A stretch of 64,000 nt of DNA from Actinomadura macrotermitis. Lineage in GTDB: Bacteria > Actinomycetota > Actinomycetes > Streptosporangiales > Streptosporangiaceae. Where the stretch lies: contig NZ_WEGH01000001.1 in the NCBI RefSeq assembly GCF_009604375.1, positions 1,798,001 to 1,862,000 on the forward strand. The letters run 5' to 3'. Shown in pieces: positions 15,525-23,761 of the stretch; positions within the stretch are counted from its first letter, which is position 1; each line of letters starts with the position of its first letter. Under the pieces are notes generated by a model that was given only the letters and a program-made list of their open reading frames with translations, did no database searches and was not told the origin of the DNA. A program made the translations under genes and the position numbers.

Positions 15525-17195
15525 CTAGTTGGCGGCGCCGAGTGTGAGCTCGACCGTCGTCTCCTTGCCACCGCGCTGATAGGTGAGCTTCACCTTGTCG
15601 CCCGGTGCGTGGCTGCGCACCTGCGCGAGCAGGTCCGGGGACGACTCGATCGGCTGGTCGCCCATCTTGACGATGACGTCGCCGGGCTTCAGGCCCGCCT
15701 TGTCGGCCGGGCCGCCCTTGACGATCGGCGGGACGTTGCCGGTCGGCCGGTCGGTGATGCGCACGCCGGGGCCGGGGAAGCCGGTGTCGATGCCGATGCC
15801 CAGCTGCGCGCGGCGCGCCGAGCCGTGGTTGATGATCTCCTCGGCGACCCGCTTGGCCTGGTTGATCGGGATGGCGAAGCCGAGGCCGATGCTGCCGCTC
15901 TGCTGCTCGCCGCCGAGCTGCTGGCCGCCGAGCGTGGCGATCGCGGTGTTGACGCCGATGACCTGGCCCTTGGCGTCCACCAGCGGGCCGCCGGAGTTGC
16001 CGGGGTTGATCGCGGCGTCGGTCTGGATGGCGTTCAGCACCGAGCCGTCGCCGCCCTCGCCGCGGGTGGGCACCGCGCGGTTCATCGAGGAGATGATGCC
16101 GGTGGTGACCGAGCCCTGCAGGCCGAGCGGCGAGCCGATCGCGATGACCGGGTCGCCGACCGCCAGGGCGTCGGAGTCGCCGACGGCCAGGGCGGGCAGC
16201 GAGTGCTGGCCGGACGGCTTCAGCACCGCGATGTCCGAGCCGGGGTCGCGGCCCTTGATCGTGGCGGGCAGCGTCTTCTTGTCGTTGAACACCACCTGGA
16301 TCTCGCCGCCCTGCTCGGCGCCGGACACCACGTGGTTGTTGGTGATGATGTAGCCGCCGTTGACGATGAACCCGGTGCCGGTGCCCTCGCCCTGACCGGA
16401 CCGCACCCGGATCATGACGACGCTCGGCAGCACCTTCTGCGCCACGCCGGCGACCGAGTCCGGCGGCCGGTTCTTGGCGGCGGGGCCGGCGCCGGTGCTG
16501 CCGCCGAGGCTGACGGTGCGGCCGTTGTCGTCGCCGGAGGCCATGACGCCGATGCCGGCGCCGACGCCGCCCGCGACCAGCGCCACGATCAGCGCCATGA
16601 CGGCGAGCACGCCGAGGCCGGGACCGCCCCGCGAGGACGAGGGCGGCGGCGGCACCGGCGACCAGTTCGGGCCGCCCGGCGGCTGCCCGTAGCCGGACGC
16701 CGGCCAGGGCCCGCGGTCGTAGGGCATGCCGCCGGGGCCCGGCGGCGCGGGCGGCGGCTGCTGGTGCCCCTGCGGCGGGCCGCCCCACCCGTAGGGGGCG
16801 CCGCCCTGCCGGGGCTGCTGCTGGTCGTGCGGGACGAATCCGGGCCGGGGGCGCGCGTCCGGAGGCGGCGGCTGCTGCGAGTACGCCTGCGACTGCGGCG
16901 GAAGCGGCTTGTCCAGCATCACCGGCGGCGGGTCGTCCTGCGGGGCCGGGGTCCGCTCGCGCTCGTCCGGGGCGTCCGGCGGCGCGAACCCGGCGACCAG
17001 CCGGTCGCCCTTGCCGGGCGGCTCGGGGGCCTCCTCGGGCAGGACGATCTCCTGGTCGACCACCGTCGGCTGGGGACCCTCCGCCTTGGGCTCGCCGGGC
17101 GACTTCTCCTCGTGCGGCTCCTCAGGCCCGAACCCGGGGACGAGGTCGTCGTCCTCCGACGACGCCTTGACCGGCCCGCGGTTCTGTTCCGTCAT
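15525..17195 (-). CDS. htrA: HtrA-like trypsin/PDZ serine protease
   Basis: 556 aa. A 190-residue Pro/Gln-rich cytoplasmic region precedes one membrane helix (about 192-217). The trypsin domain carries the triad His288 (TNNHVV), Asp321 (SDIAVL) and Ser401 (GNSGGP), and a C-terminal PDZ domain follows (about 455-545, GGPADKAGLKPGDVIVKMGDQPI). It should degrade misfolded envelope proteins. The ATG at 17195 is chosen because AGGAG lies eight bases upstream. It follows the sigE-rseA genes on the same strand, as in the M. tuberculosis envelope-stress locus, where HtrA works with the SigE/RseA pathway. Confidence 0.93.
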   Translation of the reverse strand: MTEQNRGPVKASSEDDDLVPGFGPEEPHEEKSPGEPKAEGPQPTVVDQEIVLPEEAPEPPGKGDRLVAGFAPPDAPDERERTPAPQDDPPPVMLDKPLPPQSQAYSQQPPPPDARPRPGFVPHDQQQPRQGGAPYGWGGPPQGHQQPPPAPPGPGGMPYDRGPWPASGYGQPPGGPNWSPVPPPPSSSRGGPGLGVLAVMALIVALVAGGVGAGIGVMASGDDNGRTVSLGGSTGAGPAAKNRPPDSVAGVAQKVLPSVVMIRVRSGQGEGTGTGFIVNGGYIITNNHVVSGAEQGGEIQVVFNDKKTLPATIKGRDPGSDIAVLKPSGQHSLPALAVGDSDALAVGDPVIAIGSPLGLQGSVTTGIISSMNRAVPTRGEGGDGSVLNAIQTDAAINPGNSGGPLVDAKGQVIGVNTAIATLGGQQLGGEQQSGSIGLGFAIPINQAKRVAEEIINHGSARRAQLGIGIDTGFPGPGVRITDRPTGNVPPIVKGGPADKAGLKPGDVIVKMGDQPIESSPDLLAQVRSHAPGDKVKLTYQRGGKETTVELTLGAAN

Positions 17196-17318
17196 CCCCA
17201 TCTCTCCTACCGAGCATGGATCCTCAACCGTCTGCCCCCATGCTGCCCAAACCGGCATGTGGCGAACGTAAGCCTCATCTGAGCCTAGCCTGAGGACCTG
17301 ATCAACGATCGCGTGCGG

Positions 17319-17347
17319 GCGCCACCCGGCCCTTGACCGGGTGGCGC
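17319..17347 (-). terminator. Hairpin terminator after rseA
   Basis: A perfect 11 bp stem GCGCCACCCGG/CCGGGTGGCGC encloses a 7 base loop, 14 bases beyond the rseA stop. It separates rseA from the htrA promoter region (about 17196-17318). No T-tract is visible. Confidence 0.6.
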
Positions 17348-17360
17348 GGGACGAGTCCGG

Positions 17361-17960
17361 TTACGGCTGCGGCGCCGTGGTCTGCAGGTCGGTCAGCGGG
17401 TCCGTCACCGGGGTCTCGTCGGCGATGAGGGCGTGCTCGACGGCGAACCGGTCGAAGGCCGGGCTGACGGGGTGCTCGTCGTGGCGGCCGCCGGCCGCGT
17501 AGGAGGCCCCGCCGAGCCCGATGAACAAGGTGGCGGCGCCGACGGCCAGGGCGCGGCGGCGGTGCGGGCGGACCGGCGCGGCGGCGCGGGCGCCGGCGCG
17601 GGCGAGCGGCCGGGTGTCGCGCGGCCGGGTCGCGGCCGGGCGCGGCGGGCGGGTGTGGCGGGGCACCGGCGGGATCGCCATGCCGGCGGGCAGGCCGCCG
17701 GGCACGGCGTCGGGCCTGGTGGCGCCCGGGTCGCCCAGGGCGCGCAGCCGGGCCGTCAGGTCCCCTGACGGCAGGTCCCCCGCGGGGTCGTGCAGCGGCG
17801 CGCCCGCCAGGCCGCGCAGCCGGCTCTTCAGCGCGCGCTGCGCGTCGACCTCGGCCTTGCAGTCGGCGCAGCGGGTGAGGTGGGCGAGCACGCGGTCGCG
17901 CTCGTCATGATCCAGCTCACCGTCGACCAGAGCGGTCAGACGCTCCCCCAGACAACTCAC
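17361..17960 (-). CDS. rseA: Zinc-finger anti-sigma factor of SigE (RseA-like)
   Basis: 199 aa. The zf-HC2/ZAS motif H-x3-C-x2-C (LAHLTRCADC, about 26-35) binds zinc and clamps the sigma factor. A long Pro/Arg-rich linker follows, then one membrane helix (ALAVGAATLFIGLGGASYAAG, about 135-155) and a short outer tail. In relatives, phosphorylation and proteolysis of RseA release SigE. It lies 71 bases downstream of sigE on the same strand, which supports the pairing. Identification as RseA rests on this context and the motif. Confidence 0.88.
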   Translation of the reverse strand: MSCLGERLTALVDGELDHDERDRVLAHLTRCADCKAEVDAQRALKSRLRGLAGAPLHDPAGDLPSGDLTARLRALGDPGATRPDAVPGGLPAGMAIPPVPRHTRPPRPAATRPRDTRPLARAGARAAAPVRPHRRRALAVGAATLFIGLGGASYAAGGRHDEHPVSPAFDRFAVEHALIADETPVTDPLTDLQTTAPQP

Positions 17961-18031
17961 GCGGCTCCCTCATCGGTCAGATCGTCACGCGTTGGGCGCG
18001 CGGCGGCGCCCCTTGCTCGTGCGGCCGGCGC

Positions 18032-18643
18032 TCAGACGGCCTCGGTGGCCCCGCGCCGTTGCGGCGCGCGGTGCGCCAGTGCGGCGCGCAGCTGCGCCCG
18101 CCCGCGGTGGATGCGGCTGCGCACGGTTCCCAGTTTGACACCGAGGGTCGCCGAGATCTCCTCGTAGGACAGGCCCTCGATGTCGCACAGGACGACGGCG
18201 GCCCGGTACTCGGGCGCGAGCGCGTCGAGCGCGGCCTGCACGTCGGCGTCGAAGTTGCGGTCGTCGAACGCCTGCGCCGGGGTCGGCTCGCGGCCCTGCA
18301 GCCGCTCGGCGGCGTCGTCGGCCAGCCCCTCGAAGCGGATGCGCTGCTTGCGGCGCGCGCCGTCCAGGAACAGGTTGGTGGTGATGCGGTGCAGCCAGCC
18401 CTCGAACGTGCCGGGCGTGTAGTTCGACAGCGAGCGGAACACCCGGACGAAGACCTCCTGGGTGAGGTCCTCGGCGTCGTGCTGGTTGCCGGTCAGCCGG
18501 TAGGCGAGCCGGTACACCCGGGCCGAGTGCTGCTCGACGACCTGCTCCCACGACGGCGGGGCCCATTCCGCCTCGGGAACGTTCTCACGTGCGGCCGCGC
18601 GGGCTCCCACAGCGCCCTTGAATGTCAGTGCTGCCACTCCCAT
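18032..18643 (-). CDS. sigE: ECF RNA polymerase sigma factor SigE
   Basis: 203 aa. Region 2 is [30 protein letters not shown] (about 43-72) with [19 protein letters not shown], and region 4 is [45 protein letters not shown] (about 143-187). These match the SigE group controlling envelope stress. The ATG at 18643 begins [10 protein letters not shown]; an in-frame ATG 33 bases upstream ([10 protein letters not shown]) is possible, and sigE genes often use several starts. It is followed by rseA and htrA and is divergent from the O-methyltransferase gene. Confidence 0.92.
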   Translation of the reverse strand: MGVAALTFKGAVGARAAARENVPEAEWAPPSWEQVVEQHSARVYRLAYRLTGNQHDAEDLTQEVFVRVFRSLSNYTPGTFEGWLHRITTNLFLDGARRKQRIRFEGLADDAAERLQGREPTPAQAFDDRNFDADVQAALDALAPEYRAAVVLCDIEGLSYEEISATLGVKLGTVRSRIHRGRAQLRAALAHRAPQRRGATEAV

Positions 18644-18845
18644 GGTGCCGGGTTGTTCCTCTCTGATGACCATTGCTGTCGCTATGGAACGACACGGTCG
18701 CGCCTGGGCTGGGGCGTTGCCGTCCGTCCCTGGCAGGAGCGGACGCCATCGCTGGTTTGAACGCGCTGAACCGCCGGTTGGTTCCCGGTCAGCGATAGGG
18801 TCTTGTCCAGCATGAGCCAGGCGGGGGTCCCGCGAGGAGGCAACC

Positions 18846-19481
18846 ATCGACGCCATTCAGGCCACCCGGGCCTACGTGGAGGAATTCCTCCCCGAAGACG
18901 AACCGCTCCTCACCGCGAGGCGCTGGGGCGAGGACGTCGGCGCGACGCCGATCGGCGCGGCCGGCGGTGCCGCGCTGCGGTTCCTGGCGACCATGCTGAA
19001 CGCCCGCACGGTCGTGGAGATCGGCTCGGGGTGCGGGGTGTCGGGCATCTGGCTGCTGCGCGGCATGGCCCGGGACGCGGTGCTGACCAGCGTCGACGTC
19101 GACCACGAGAACCAGCGGCTGGCCAAGATGGCCTACCGCGAGGCCGGTCTCAGCGCGTCCCGCACCCGGATGATCGTCGGCCGGGCGCTGGAGGTGCTGC
19201 CGCGGCTCACCGACGGCGCCTACGACATGGTGTTCTGCGACGCGGCCAAGCACGAGTACCCCGAGTACCTGACGGCGGCGCTGCGGCTGCTGCGGCCGGG
19301 CGGCGTGGTGGCGTTCGACAACGCGCTGTTCGGCGACCGGGTCGCCGACCCCGGGCACCGCGACCCCGAGACCGAGGCGATCCGCGAGGTCGGCCGGATG
19401 ATCCGCGACGACGAGCGGCTGGTGCCGATGCTGCTGCCGGTCGGCGACGGGCTGCTCTGCGCCGTCAAGCGCGACCGGTGA
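18846..19481 (+). CDS. O-methyltransferase with apparent non-AUG start
   Basis: About 211 aa. The SAM-dependent class I fold shows [19 protein letters not shown] (motif I, about 59-77), [29 protein letters not shown] and [17 protein letters not shown]. It resembles the Rv1220c-type methyltransferase divergent from sigE. The frame has a stop at 18813 and no ATG, GTG or TTG before the GTG at 18876, which would cut off the conserved [10 protein letters not shown] helix. A strong AGGAGG (18835-18840) lies five bases before an ATC at 18846, the start used here; ATT at 18855 and GTG at 18876 are alternatives. It is coupled to the next gene (GTGA). Confidence 0.85.
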   Translation: MDAIQATRAYVEEFLPEDEPLLTARRWGEDVGATPIGAAGGAALRFLATMLNARTVVEIGSGCGVSGIWLLRGMARDAVLTSVDVDHENQRLAKMAYREAGLSASRTRMIVGRALEVLPRLTDGAYDMVFCDAAKHEYPEYLTAALRLLRPGGVVAFDNALFGDRVADPGHRDPETEAIREVGRMIRDDERLVPMLLPVGDGLLCAVKRDR

Positions 19482-20107
19482 ACCAGGCGCCGCCCGTCCA
19501 GGAGTTCGAGGTGCGGACGCGGCCGACGTGGCGCGCCGCCGGGCAGGTGCTGGCCTGCGCGATCCTGGCGCTGGCGTCGGCGGGGTTCGTCTCGGGCGGG
19601 GTGCTGCGCGGCTTCGGCCTCGGCAGCGCCGCGTTCGTGCTGCTCGGCGTGGTCGGGGTGGCGCTGTTCGGGACGGCGGCGCTGGTGTCGCTCGGCGGGA
19701 TGGCGGCGCGCCGCCCGGTGCTGGTGCTGGACGCCGGCGGGGTGCGGCGCCCGGCGCGCTGGCCGCTGCCGCGCCGCGCCGACCGCGTCCTGCCGTGGGA
19801 CGAGGTTGCGTCGCTGGCGGCGCTGCGGCGCGGCGTGCCGGGGCGGCGCAAGGGCGGCGAGCAGGACTACCTGGTGTTCCTGCGGTCGGACGAGCTGACC
19901 GAGCTGGCCCGCACCGCGGACCGGCCGCTGCTGATCGCGCTGACGCTGAGCGACGTGCCGCCGACGGCCGCACTGCCCGAGGGCGCGGCGCAGGCGTCGC
20001 GGTGGTGCTTCGCGGTGCGGCCCGGCTGGGACGTCACGCTGCCCGAGCTGGTCAAGCAGATCCGGCAGCGGCGCCCCGTCCCCGTCGTGGACCGCCGCAG
20101 CAAGTAA
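19478..20107 (+). CDS. Conserved actinobacterial membrane protein
   Basis: 209 aa from a GTG overlapping the methyltransferase stop. Two membrane segments (VLACAILALASAGFVSGGVL near 23-42 and AAFVLLGVVGVALFGTAALVSLGGM near 50-74) precede a soluble domain. That domain contains LVLDAGGVRRP, VLPWDEVASLAALRRG and DYLVFLRSDELTEL, a pattern like bacterial PH-like domains of membrane proteins. I assign no function. It is probably cotranscribed with the methyltransferase and converges on rskA with 7 bases between. Confidence 0.7.
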   Translation: MNQAPPVQEFEVRTRPTWRAAGQVLACAILALASAGFVSGGVLRGFGLGSAAFVLLGVVGVALFGTAALVSLGGMAARRPVLVLDAGGVRRPARWPLPRRADRVLPWDEVASLAALRRGVPGRRKGGEQDYLVFLRSDELTELARTADRPLLIALTLSDVPPTAALPEGAAQASRWCFAVRPGWDVTLPELVKQIRQRRPVPVVDRRSK

Positions 20108-20114
20108 TCCCAGG

Positions 20115-20834
20115 TCAAGCGGGCAACTCGACCGCGAAGACCGGTGCGCCGGTCGGCGCCGCCGACCCGCCCGCAGGCTCCACGGTGATCCCGATCTGGG
20201 TGGCCCGGCCGACGCGCTGGATCACCACCGGCGCGGACGCGGTCGTCATCGTCCCGGCCGGCTTCGGCTCGCCCTCCCCCATCAGCCACAGCTCGTAGGT
20301 CCGCGCGGACGGCGCCCGGGCGAGGCCCGCCATCACCACCACGGCCCTGTCGCGCTGCCGCGACACCACGACGGTGCCGCGCCCGCCCGTGCTGACGGGC
20401 CCGGTGGCGGCGCGGGCGTCGGGCGCGGCGAGCACCGAGTACACCTCGTCGCGCTGCGCCTGGACCCGGTCGGCGCGCTGGTCGGCGCGGTAGGCGGCCA
20501 CGCCGAGCGCCAGCATGATCACCAGGCAGGCGGCCGCGGCGAGGCCGAGCAGCGCCGGGCCGGGGCGGCGGGCGGCGGGCCGCGCCTCCAGGCGGGGCGG
20601 CGCCTGGCGGGTGCGGGCGGCCTCGGCGAGCACCTTCGCGCGCAGGCCGTCGGGCGCCCGGCCCGCCGCGGCGGCGCCGAGCCGCGCCGTGGTCTCGCGC
20701 AGTTCCCGGACCTCCTGCGCGCAGGTGTCGCATTCGGCGAGATGCGCCTCGAACTCGCGGCGCTCCTCCGGGTCGAGCGCGTTCAGGGCATAGGTGCCCG
20801 AAAGGGTGTGCACGGTGTGCGAAGGCTGCGTCAC
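20115..20834 (-). CDS. rskA: Anti-sigma-K factor RskA
   Basis: 239 aa. The N-terminal sigma-binding domain has HTLSGTYALNALDPEERREFEAHLAECDTCAQEV (about 9-42) with the H-x3-C-x2-C cluster. One membrane helix (PALLGLAAAACLVIMLALGVAAY, about 92-114) and an outer RskA domain follow. The outer domain contains RDRAVVVMAGLARAPSARTYELWLMGEG and GITVEPAGGSAAPTGAPVFAVELP. RskA holds SigK at the membrane until cleaved. It overlaps the sigK stop by four bases (ATGA), so the two are translationally coupled. Confidence 0.94.
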   Translation of the reverse strand: MTQPSHTVHTLSGTYALNALDPEERREFEAHLAECDTCAQEVRELRETTARLGAAAAGRAPDGLRAKVLAEAARTRQAPPRLEARPAARRPGPALLGLAAAACLVIMLALGVAAYRADQRADRVQAQRDEVYSVLAAPDARAATGPVSTGGRGTVVVSRQRDRAVVVMAGLARAPSARTYELWLMGEGEPKPAGTMTTASAPVVIQRVGRATQIGITVEPAGGSAAPTGAPVFAVELPA

Positions 20835-21433
20835 CGGTTCACCCCCAGGCAGTCGCGCATCCGGATCAGCCCGTCGCGCATCCTCGTCTTCACGGTGCCC
20901 AGCGAGGCGCCGAGCAGTTCGGCCACCTCACGGTAGGTGTAACCACCGTAGTAGGCCAGCGTCACCGATTCCCGCTGCAGTTCCGTGAGGCCGCCGAGGC
21001 AGCGGCGGACCCGCTCGGCCTCCATCCGCGCCTCGGCCTGCTCGGTGACCTCGTCGAACGCCGGGACGTCCGCGCGGTAGGCGCGCTCCTCCCGGTCCGA
21101 GGCGGCCTGCGCCGAGCGGACCCGGTCCACCGCGCGGCGGTGCGCCATGGTCATCGTCCAGGCCAGCGCGCCGCCCCGGCCGGGGTCGAACCGCGACGCG
21201 GTGCGCCACACCTCGACCAGCACCTCCTGGGCGACCTCCTCGGCCTGCGCCGGGTCGCGCAGGACCCGCAGGACGAGCCCGTAGACCGGCCCCGAGACGT
21301 GCTCGTACAGTTCGGCGAAGGCGCTCTCGTCGCCCCGGGCGACCCGGCCGACGAGCCCGGCCAGATCGTCCTCGGGGCCGGTCCCGCGGCCGGGGCCGCG
21401 GAACCGGGTGTCGCGCGCGTGCGGTAGGTCCAC
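20831..21433 (-). CDS. sigK: ECF RNA polymerase sigma factor SigK
   Basis: 200 aa from the GTG at 21433. Region 2 (FAELYEHVSGPVYGLVLRVLRDPAQAEEVAQEVLVEVWR) with ALAWTMTMAHRRAVDRVR, and region 4 (LTELQRESVTLAYYGGYTYREVAELLGASLGTVKTRMRDGL), are typical of SigK. Starts at 21442 and 21484 are also open. The GTG is preferred because a SigK-like promoter lies at 21441-21469, which would start transcription at or just before it and give a leaderless message. Genes for a fasciclin lipoprotein and a molybdopterin oxidoreductase precede it; rskA follows. Confidence 0.92.
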   Translation of the reverse strand: MDLPHARDTRFRGPGRGTGPEDDLAGLVGRVARGDESAFAELYEHVSGPVYGLVLRVLRDPAQAEEVAQEVLVEVWRTASRFDPGRGGALAWTMTMAHRRAVDRVRSAQAASDREERAYRADVPAFDEVTEQAEARMEAERVRRCLGGLTELQRESVTLAYYGGYTYREVAELLGASLGTVKTRMRDGLIRMRDCLGVNR

Positions 21434-21440
21434 AGGAGCC

Positions 21441-21469
21441 ATTCGTAGCCGGGTGCCTGCACGGATTGG
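21441..21469 (-). promoter_or_regulatory. Candidate SigK promoter in front of sigK
   Basis: On the minus strand CCAATCC (21469-21463) is followed after 17 bases by CGAAT (21445-21441). The M. tuberculosis SigK consensus I recall is CCATCC and CCGAAT. The same pair with a 16 base spacer precedes the oxidoreductase gene at 23682-23709. It fits autoregulation of sigK-rskA. Confidence 0.65.
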
Positions 21470-21488
21470 TGGCGAACCGCTCATCGGG

Positions 21489-22109
21489 TCACTTCGGCAT
21501 CAGGACCGAGTCGATGATGTAGACGGTCGCGTTGCGCGTCGGCACGTTCCCGCAGACCACGTTGGCGGTGTCGTTGACCTTGTAGGACTCGCCGGAACCG
21601 GAGGTCATGACCTGCCCGCCCTGCAATGACTTGAAGTCGCCGTTGGCCAGGGCGCTCGGGGCCTGCTTCCCGGGCACCACGTGGTAGGTGAGGATGCTCG
21701 TCAGCTTCTTCTTGTCGGCGAGCACCGCGTCCAGGTCCTTCTTGGGGATCTTGGCGAACGCGTCGTTGGTCGGCGCGAACACGGTGATGCCGGCCGCCGA
21801 GTTCAGCGTGTCGGCCAGGCCCGCCTTCTTGACGGCGGTGACGAGCGTGGACAGCGCCGGGTTGTTGGACGCGGCGGTCGCCACCGGGTCCTGCGCCATG
21901 CCGGCGAAGCTGCCCTTGCCCGAGGCCGGCACCGAGGAGCAGGCCGGGCCGAACGGGCCGGTCGCCGCCGGGCCGCTCGCGGGCGCCGCCGCGGACGACG
22001 AGGCCGGCGGCGCCGCGGAATCGGACTTGTCGTCGCCGCCGCCGCAGGCGGCCAGGCCGAGGGCGAGGCCGGTGGCGAGGAGGCCGGAGCCGAGCGTGCG
22101 CATCTTCAT
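21489..22109 (-). CDS. Fasciclin-domain lipoprotein (MPT70/MPT83-like)
   Basis: 206 aa. A lipoprotein signal peptide ends in the lipobox LAAC (about 19-22), followed by an Ala/Ser/Pro linker. One FAS1 domain (about 75-205) shows SNNPALSTLVTAVKKAGLADTLNS, ITVFAPTNDAFAKIP, LTSILTYHVVPGK and ATVYIIDSVLMPK. FAS1 lipoproteins mediate surface adhesion; MPT70 and MPT83 are the best-known SigK targets in mycobacteria. It lies 4 bases before the sigK reading frame's first ATG and 29 bases after the oxidoreductase gene, so all four genes can form one transcript. Confidence 0.93.
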   Translation of the reverse strand: MKMRTLGSGLLATGLALGLAACGGGDDKSDSAAPPASSSAAAPASGPAATGPFGPACSSVPASGKGSFAGMAQDPVATAASNNPALSTLVTAVKKAGLADTLNSAAGITVFAPTNDAFAKIPKKDLDAVLADKKKLTSILTYHVVPGKQAPSALANGDFKSLQGGQVMTSGSGESYKVNDTANVVCGNVPTRNATVYIIDSVLMPK

Positions 22110-22138
22110 GATCGTTTCCTTTGTTCCGTAGTGCCGGG

Positions 22139-23674
22139 TCACGTGATCGTGACCACGGTGGAGTGCCGGCCCGAGGCCCCGGAGGGGAAGGGCTCGGCAC
22201 GTTGAGAGGTCTGGACCGCGCCGGTGCCGTCGATGGCACGCGCCTCGATCCGGTGGTTGCCGGGGGCGGCGTCCCATTCCAGGAACCACTGCCGCCAGGT
22301 GTCGGTATTGGGGACCGGTGCGAGCCGGGCGCGCCGCCAGGGGCCGTCGTCCACCCGCACCTCGACCGCGTCGATGCCCCGGTGCTGCGCCCAGGCGACC
22401 CCGGCGATCGGGACCCGGCCCGCCTTGATGTTCGCGAACGCCTTCGGCAGGTCGATCCGGGCCATCGTCTTGATCGGGGCGTGGTCGGCCCAGTCCCGCC
22501 GGGTCCAGTACGCCCGGTCGTCGGCGAAGCGGGAGACCTTGAGGTCGACGACCCACTTGGTCGCCGACACGTAGCCGTACAGGCCGGGCACGACGAGCCG
22601 GGCCGGGAAGCCGTGCGCGACGGGCAGCGGCTCGCCGTTCATGCCGACCGCGAGCAGCGCGTCCCGGCCGTCCAGGACGGCCGGCAGCGGGGTGCTGACG
22701 GTGAACCCGTCGGCGGACCGGCTGAAGACCTGGTCGGCGCCCGCGCGCACCCCCGCCTCGCGCAGCAGCCCGGCGAGCGGCACCCCCAGCCAGCGGGCCT
22801 GCCCGGCGTAGGGGCCGCCGACCTCGTTGGACACGCAGGTCAGCGTGATGTCGTGCTCCTCCAGCGGGCGCCGCAGCAACTCGGCGAAGGAGATCTCGAA
22901 CGGCCGGTCGACCAGGCCGTGCACGCGCAGCGTCCACTGCTCCGGATCGACCTGCGGCAGCACCAGGTTGGTGTCGACGCGGTAGAAGTCCTTGTTCGGG
23001 GTGACGAACGGGGTGAGGCCCGGGACGCGCAGGTCGGCGCCCGCCGGCAGCGGCGGCGCGGGCTTGGCGGCGGCCGGCAGCCTGACGGCGCGGCGGGCGG
23101 CGGCGACGTCGCGCCGGGAGGTCAGCACCCGCCCGAGCGTCCCGGCCGACGCCGCCACCGCCGCCGCCCCGCCCGCGGCGGCCAGGAACACGCGACGGCC
23201 CGCGTCACTGTCCACGCCGCGTACCCCGGCCGCCGGGGCGAGGGAGAGCAGCAGGAACAGGGCCGCGATCCCGGCGATCATGCCGAGCAGCACCGGGACC
23301 GTGTCCGCCGGCCCGGCGACCGGCCTGGTCAGCGCCGCGACGGCGCCGAGCAGCCCGAAGGCGGCGAACCCCGCGGCGCCCGCGGCACGGCGGAACCGTC
23401 CCGCCACGCCGAACAGCGCCGCGAAGACGGCCGCGCCCGCGGCCAGGCCGCCGAGCAGCACCTGCTTGTCGTGGGTGCCGAAGGCGCGGATGGCGAAGTG
23501 CTTCAGCCACTCGGGCGTCAGGTCGATCCCGGCGCCGCCCACCGCGATGAGCGGCGCGGCCTGCGGCCGGACGAAGGCGGCGGCCAATTCGGCGACACCG
23601 AGCGCGACCGCGCCGGCGAGCACGCCGGCCAGCGCCGCGATCAGCAGGCCGGGCCGCTCTCCCTCGTTCCTCAT
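22139..23674 (-). CDS. Membrane-anchored molybdopterin oxidoreductase (sulfite-oxidase family)
   Basis: 511 aa. About five membrane segments occupy residues 1-160. The exported sulfite-oxidase-type Mo-cofactor domain (about 210-395) follows, with FYRVDTNLVLPQVDPEQWTLRVHGLVD, EISFAELLRRP, ITLTCVSNEVGG (the Cys that would ligate Mo) and LPVAHGFPARLVVPGLYGYVSATKWV. An Ig-like dimerisation domain ends the protein. The substrate is unknown; relatives repair methionine sulfoxide or oxidise sulfite. It is first in the run to fasciclin-sigK-rskA and has a SigK-like promoter directly upstream. Confidence 0.9.
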   Translation of the reverse strand: MRNEGERPGLLIAALAGVLAGAVALGVAELAAAFVRPQAAPLIAVGGAGIDLTPEWLKHFAIRAFGTHDKQVLLGGLAAGAAVFAALFGVAGRFRRAAGAAGFAAFGLLGAVAALTRPVAGPADTVPVLLGMIAGIAALFLLLSLAPAAGVRGVDSDAGRRVFLAAAGGAAAVAASAGTLGRVLTSRRDVAAARRAVRLPAAAKPAPPLPAGADLRVPGLTPFVTPNKDFYRVDTNLVLPQVDPEQWTLRVHGLVDRPFEISFAELLRRPLEEHDITLTCVSNEVGGPYAGQARWLGVPLAGLLREAGVRAGADQVFSRSADGFTVSTPLPAVLDGRDALLAVGMNGEPLPVAHGFPARLVVPGLYGYVSATKWVVDLKVSRFADDRAYWTRRDWADHAPIKTMARIDLPKAFANIKAGRVPIAGVAWAQHRGIDAVEVRVDDGPWRRARLAPVPNTDTWRQWFLEWDAAPGNHRIEARAIDGTGAVQTSQRAEPFPSGASGRHSTVVTIT

Positions 23675-23681
23675 GACCGCT

Positions 23682-23709
23682 ATTCGGAGCGGCCGCCGGC
23701 GCGGATTGG
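23682..23709 (-). promoter_or_regulatory. Candidate SigK promoter in front of the oxidoreductase
   Basis: CCAATCC (23709-23703) and CCGAAT (23687-23682) on the minus strand have 16 bases between CCAATCC and the core CGAAT. This matches the SigK -35/-10 pattern I recall. The -10 is only 7 bases from the ATG at 23674, so the message would be leaderless. Confidence 0.65.
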
Positions 23710-23719
23710 TCGGGGAACG

Positions 23720-23747
23720 AAAAAAGCCCCCGCGATGGCGCGGGGGC
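23720..23747 (-). terminator. Intrinsic terminator of pepA
   Basis: A 9 bp GC stem (GCCCCCGCG/CGCGGGGGC) with a 4 base loop is followed on the minus strand by six T residues. It lies 14 bases beyond the pepA stop. This is the only terminator in the window with a clear T-tract. Confidence 0.92.
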
Positions 23748-23761
23748 CGTTTCCAGGCAGG

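Noticed and set aside
18686-18718. GGAAC and GTT as a SigE/SigH-type promoter before the methyltransferase
   Set aside because: The spacer is 25 bases, too long for the roughly 18 expected of that promoter class.
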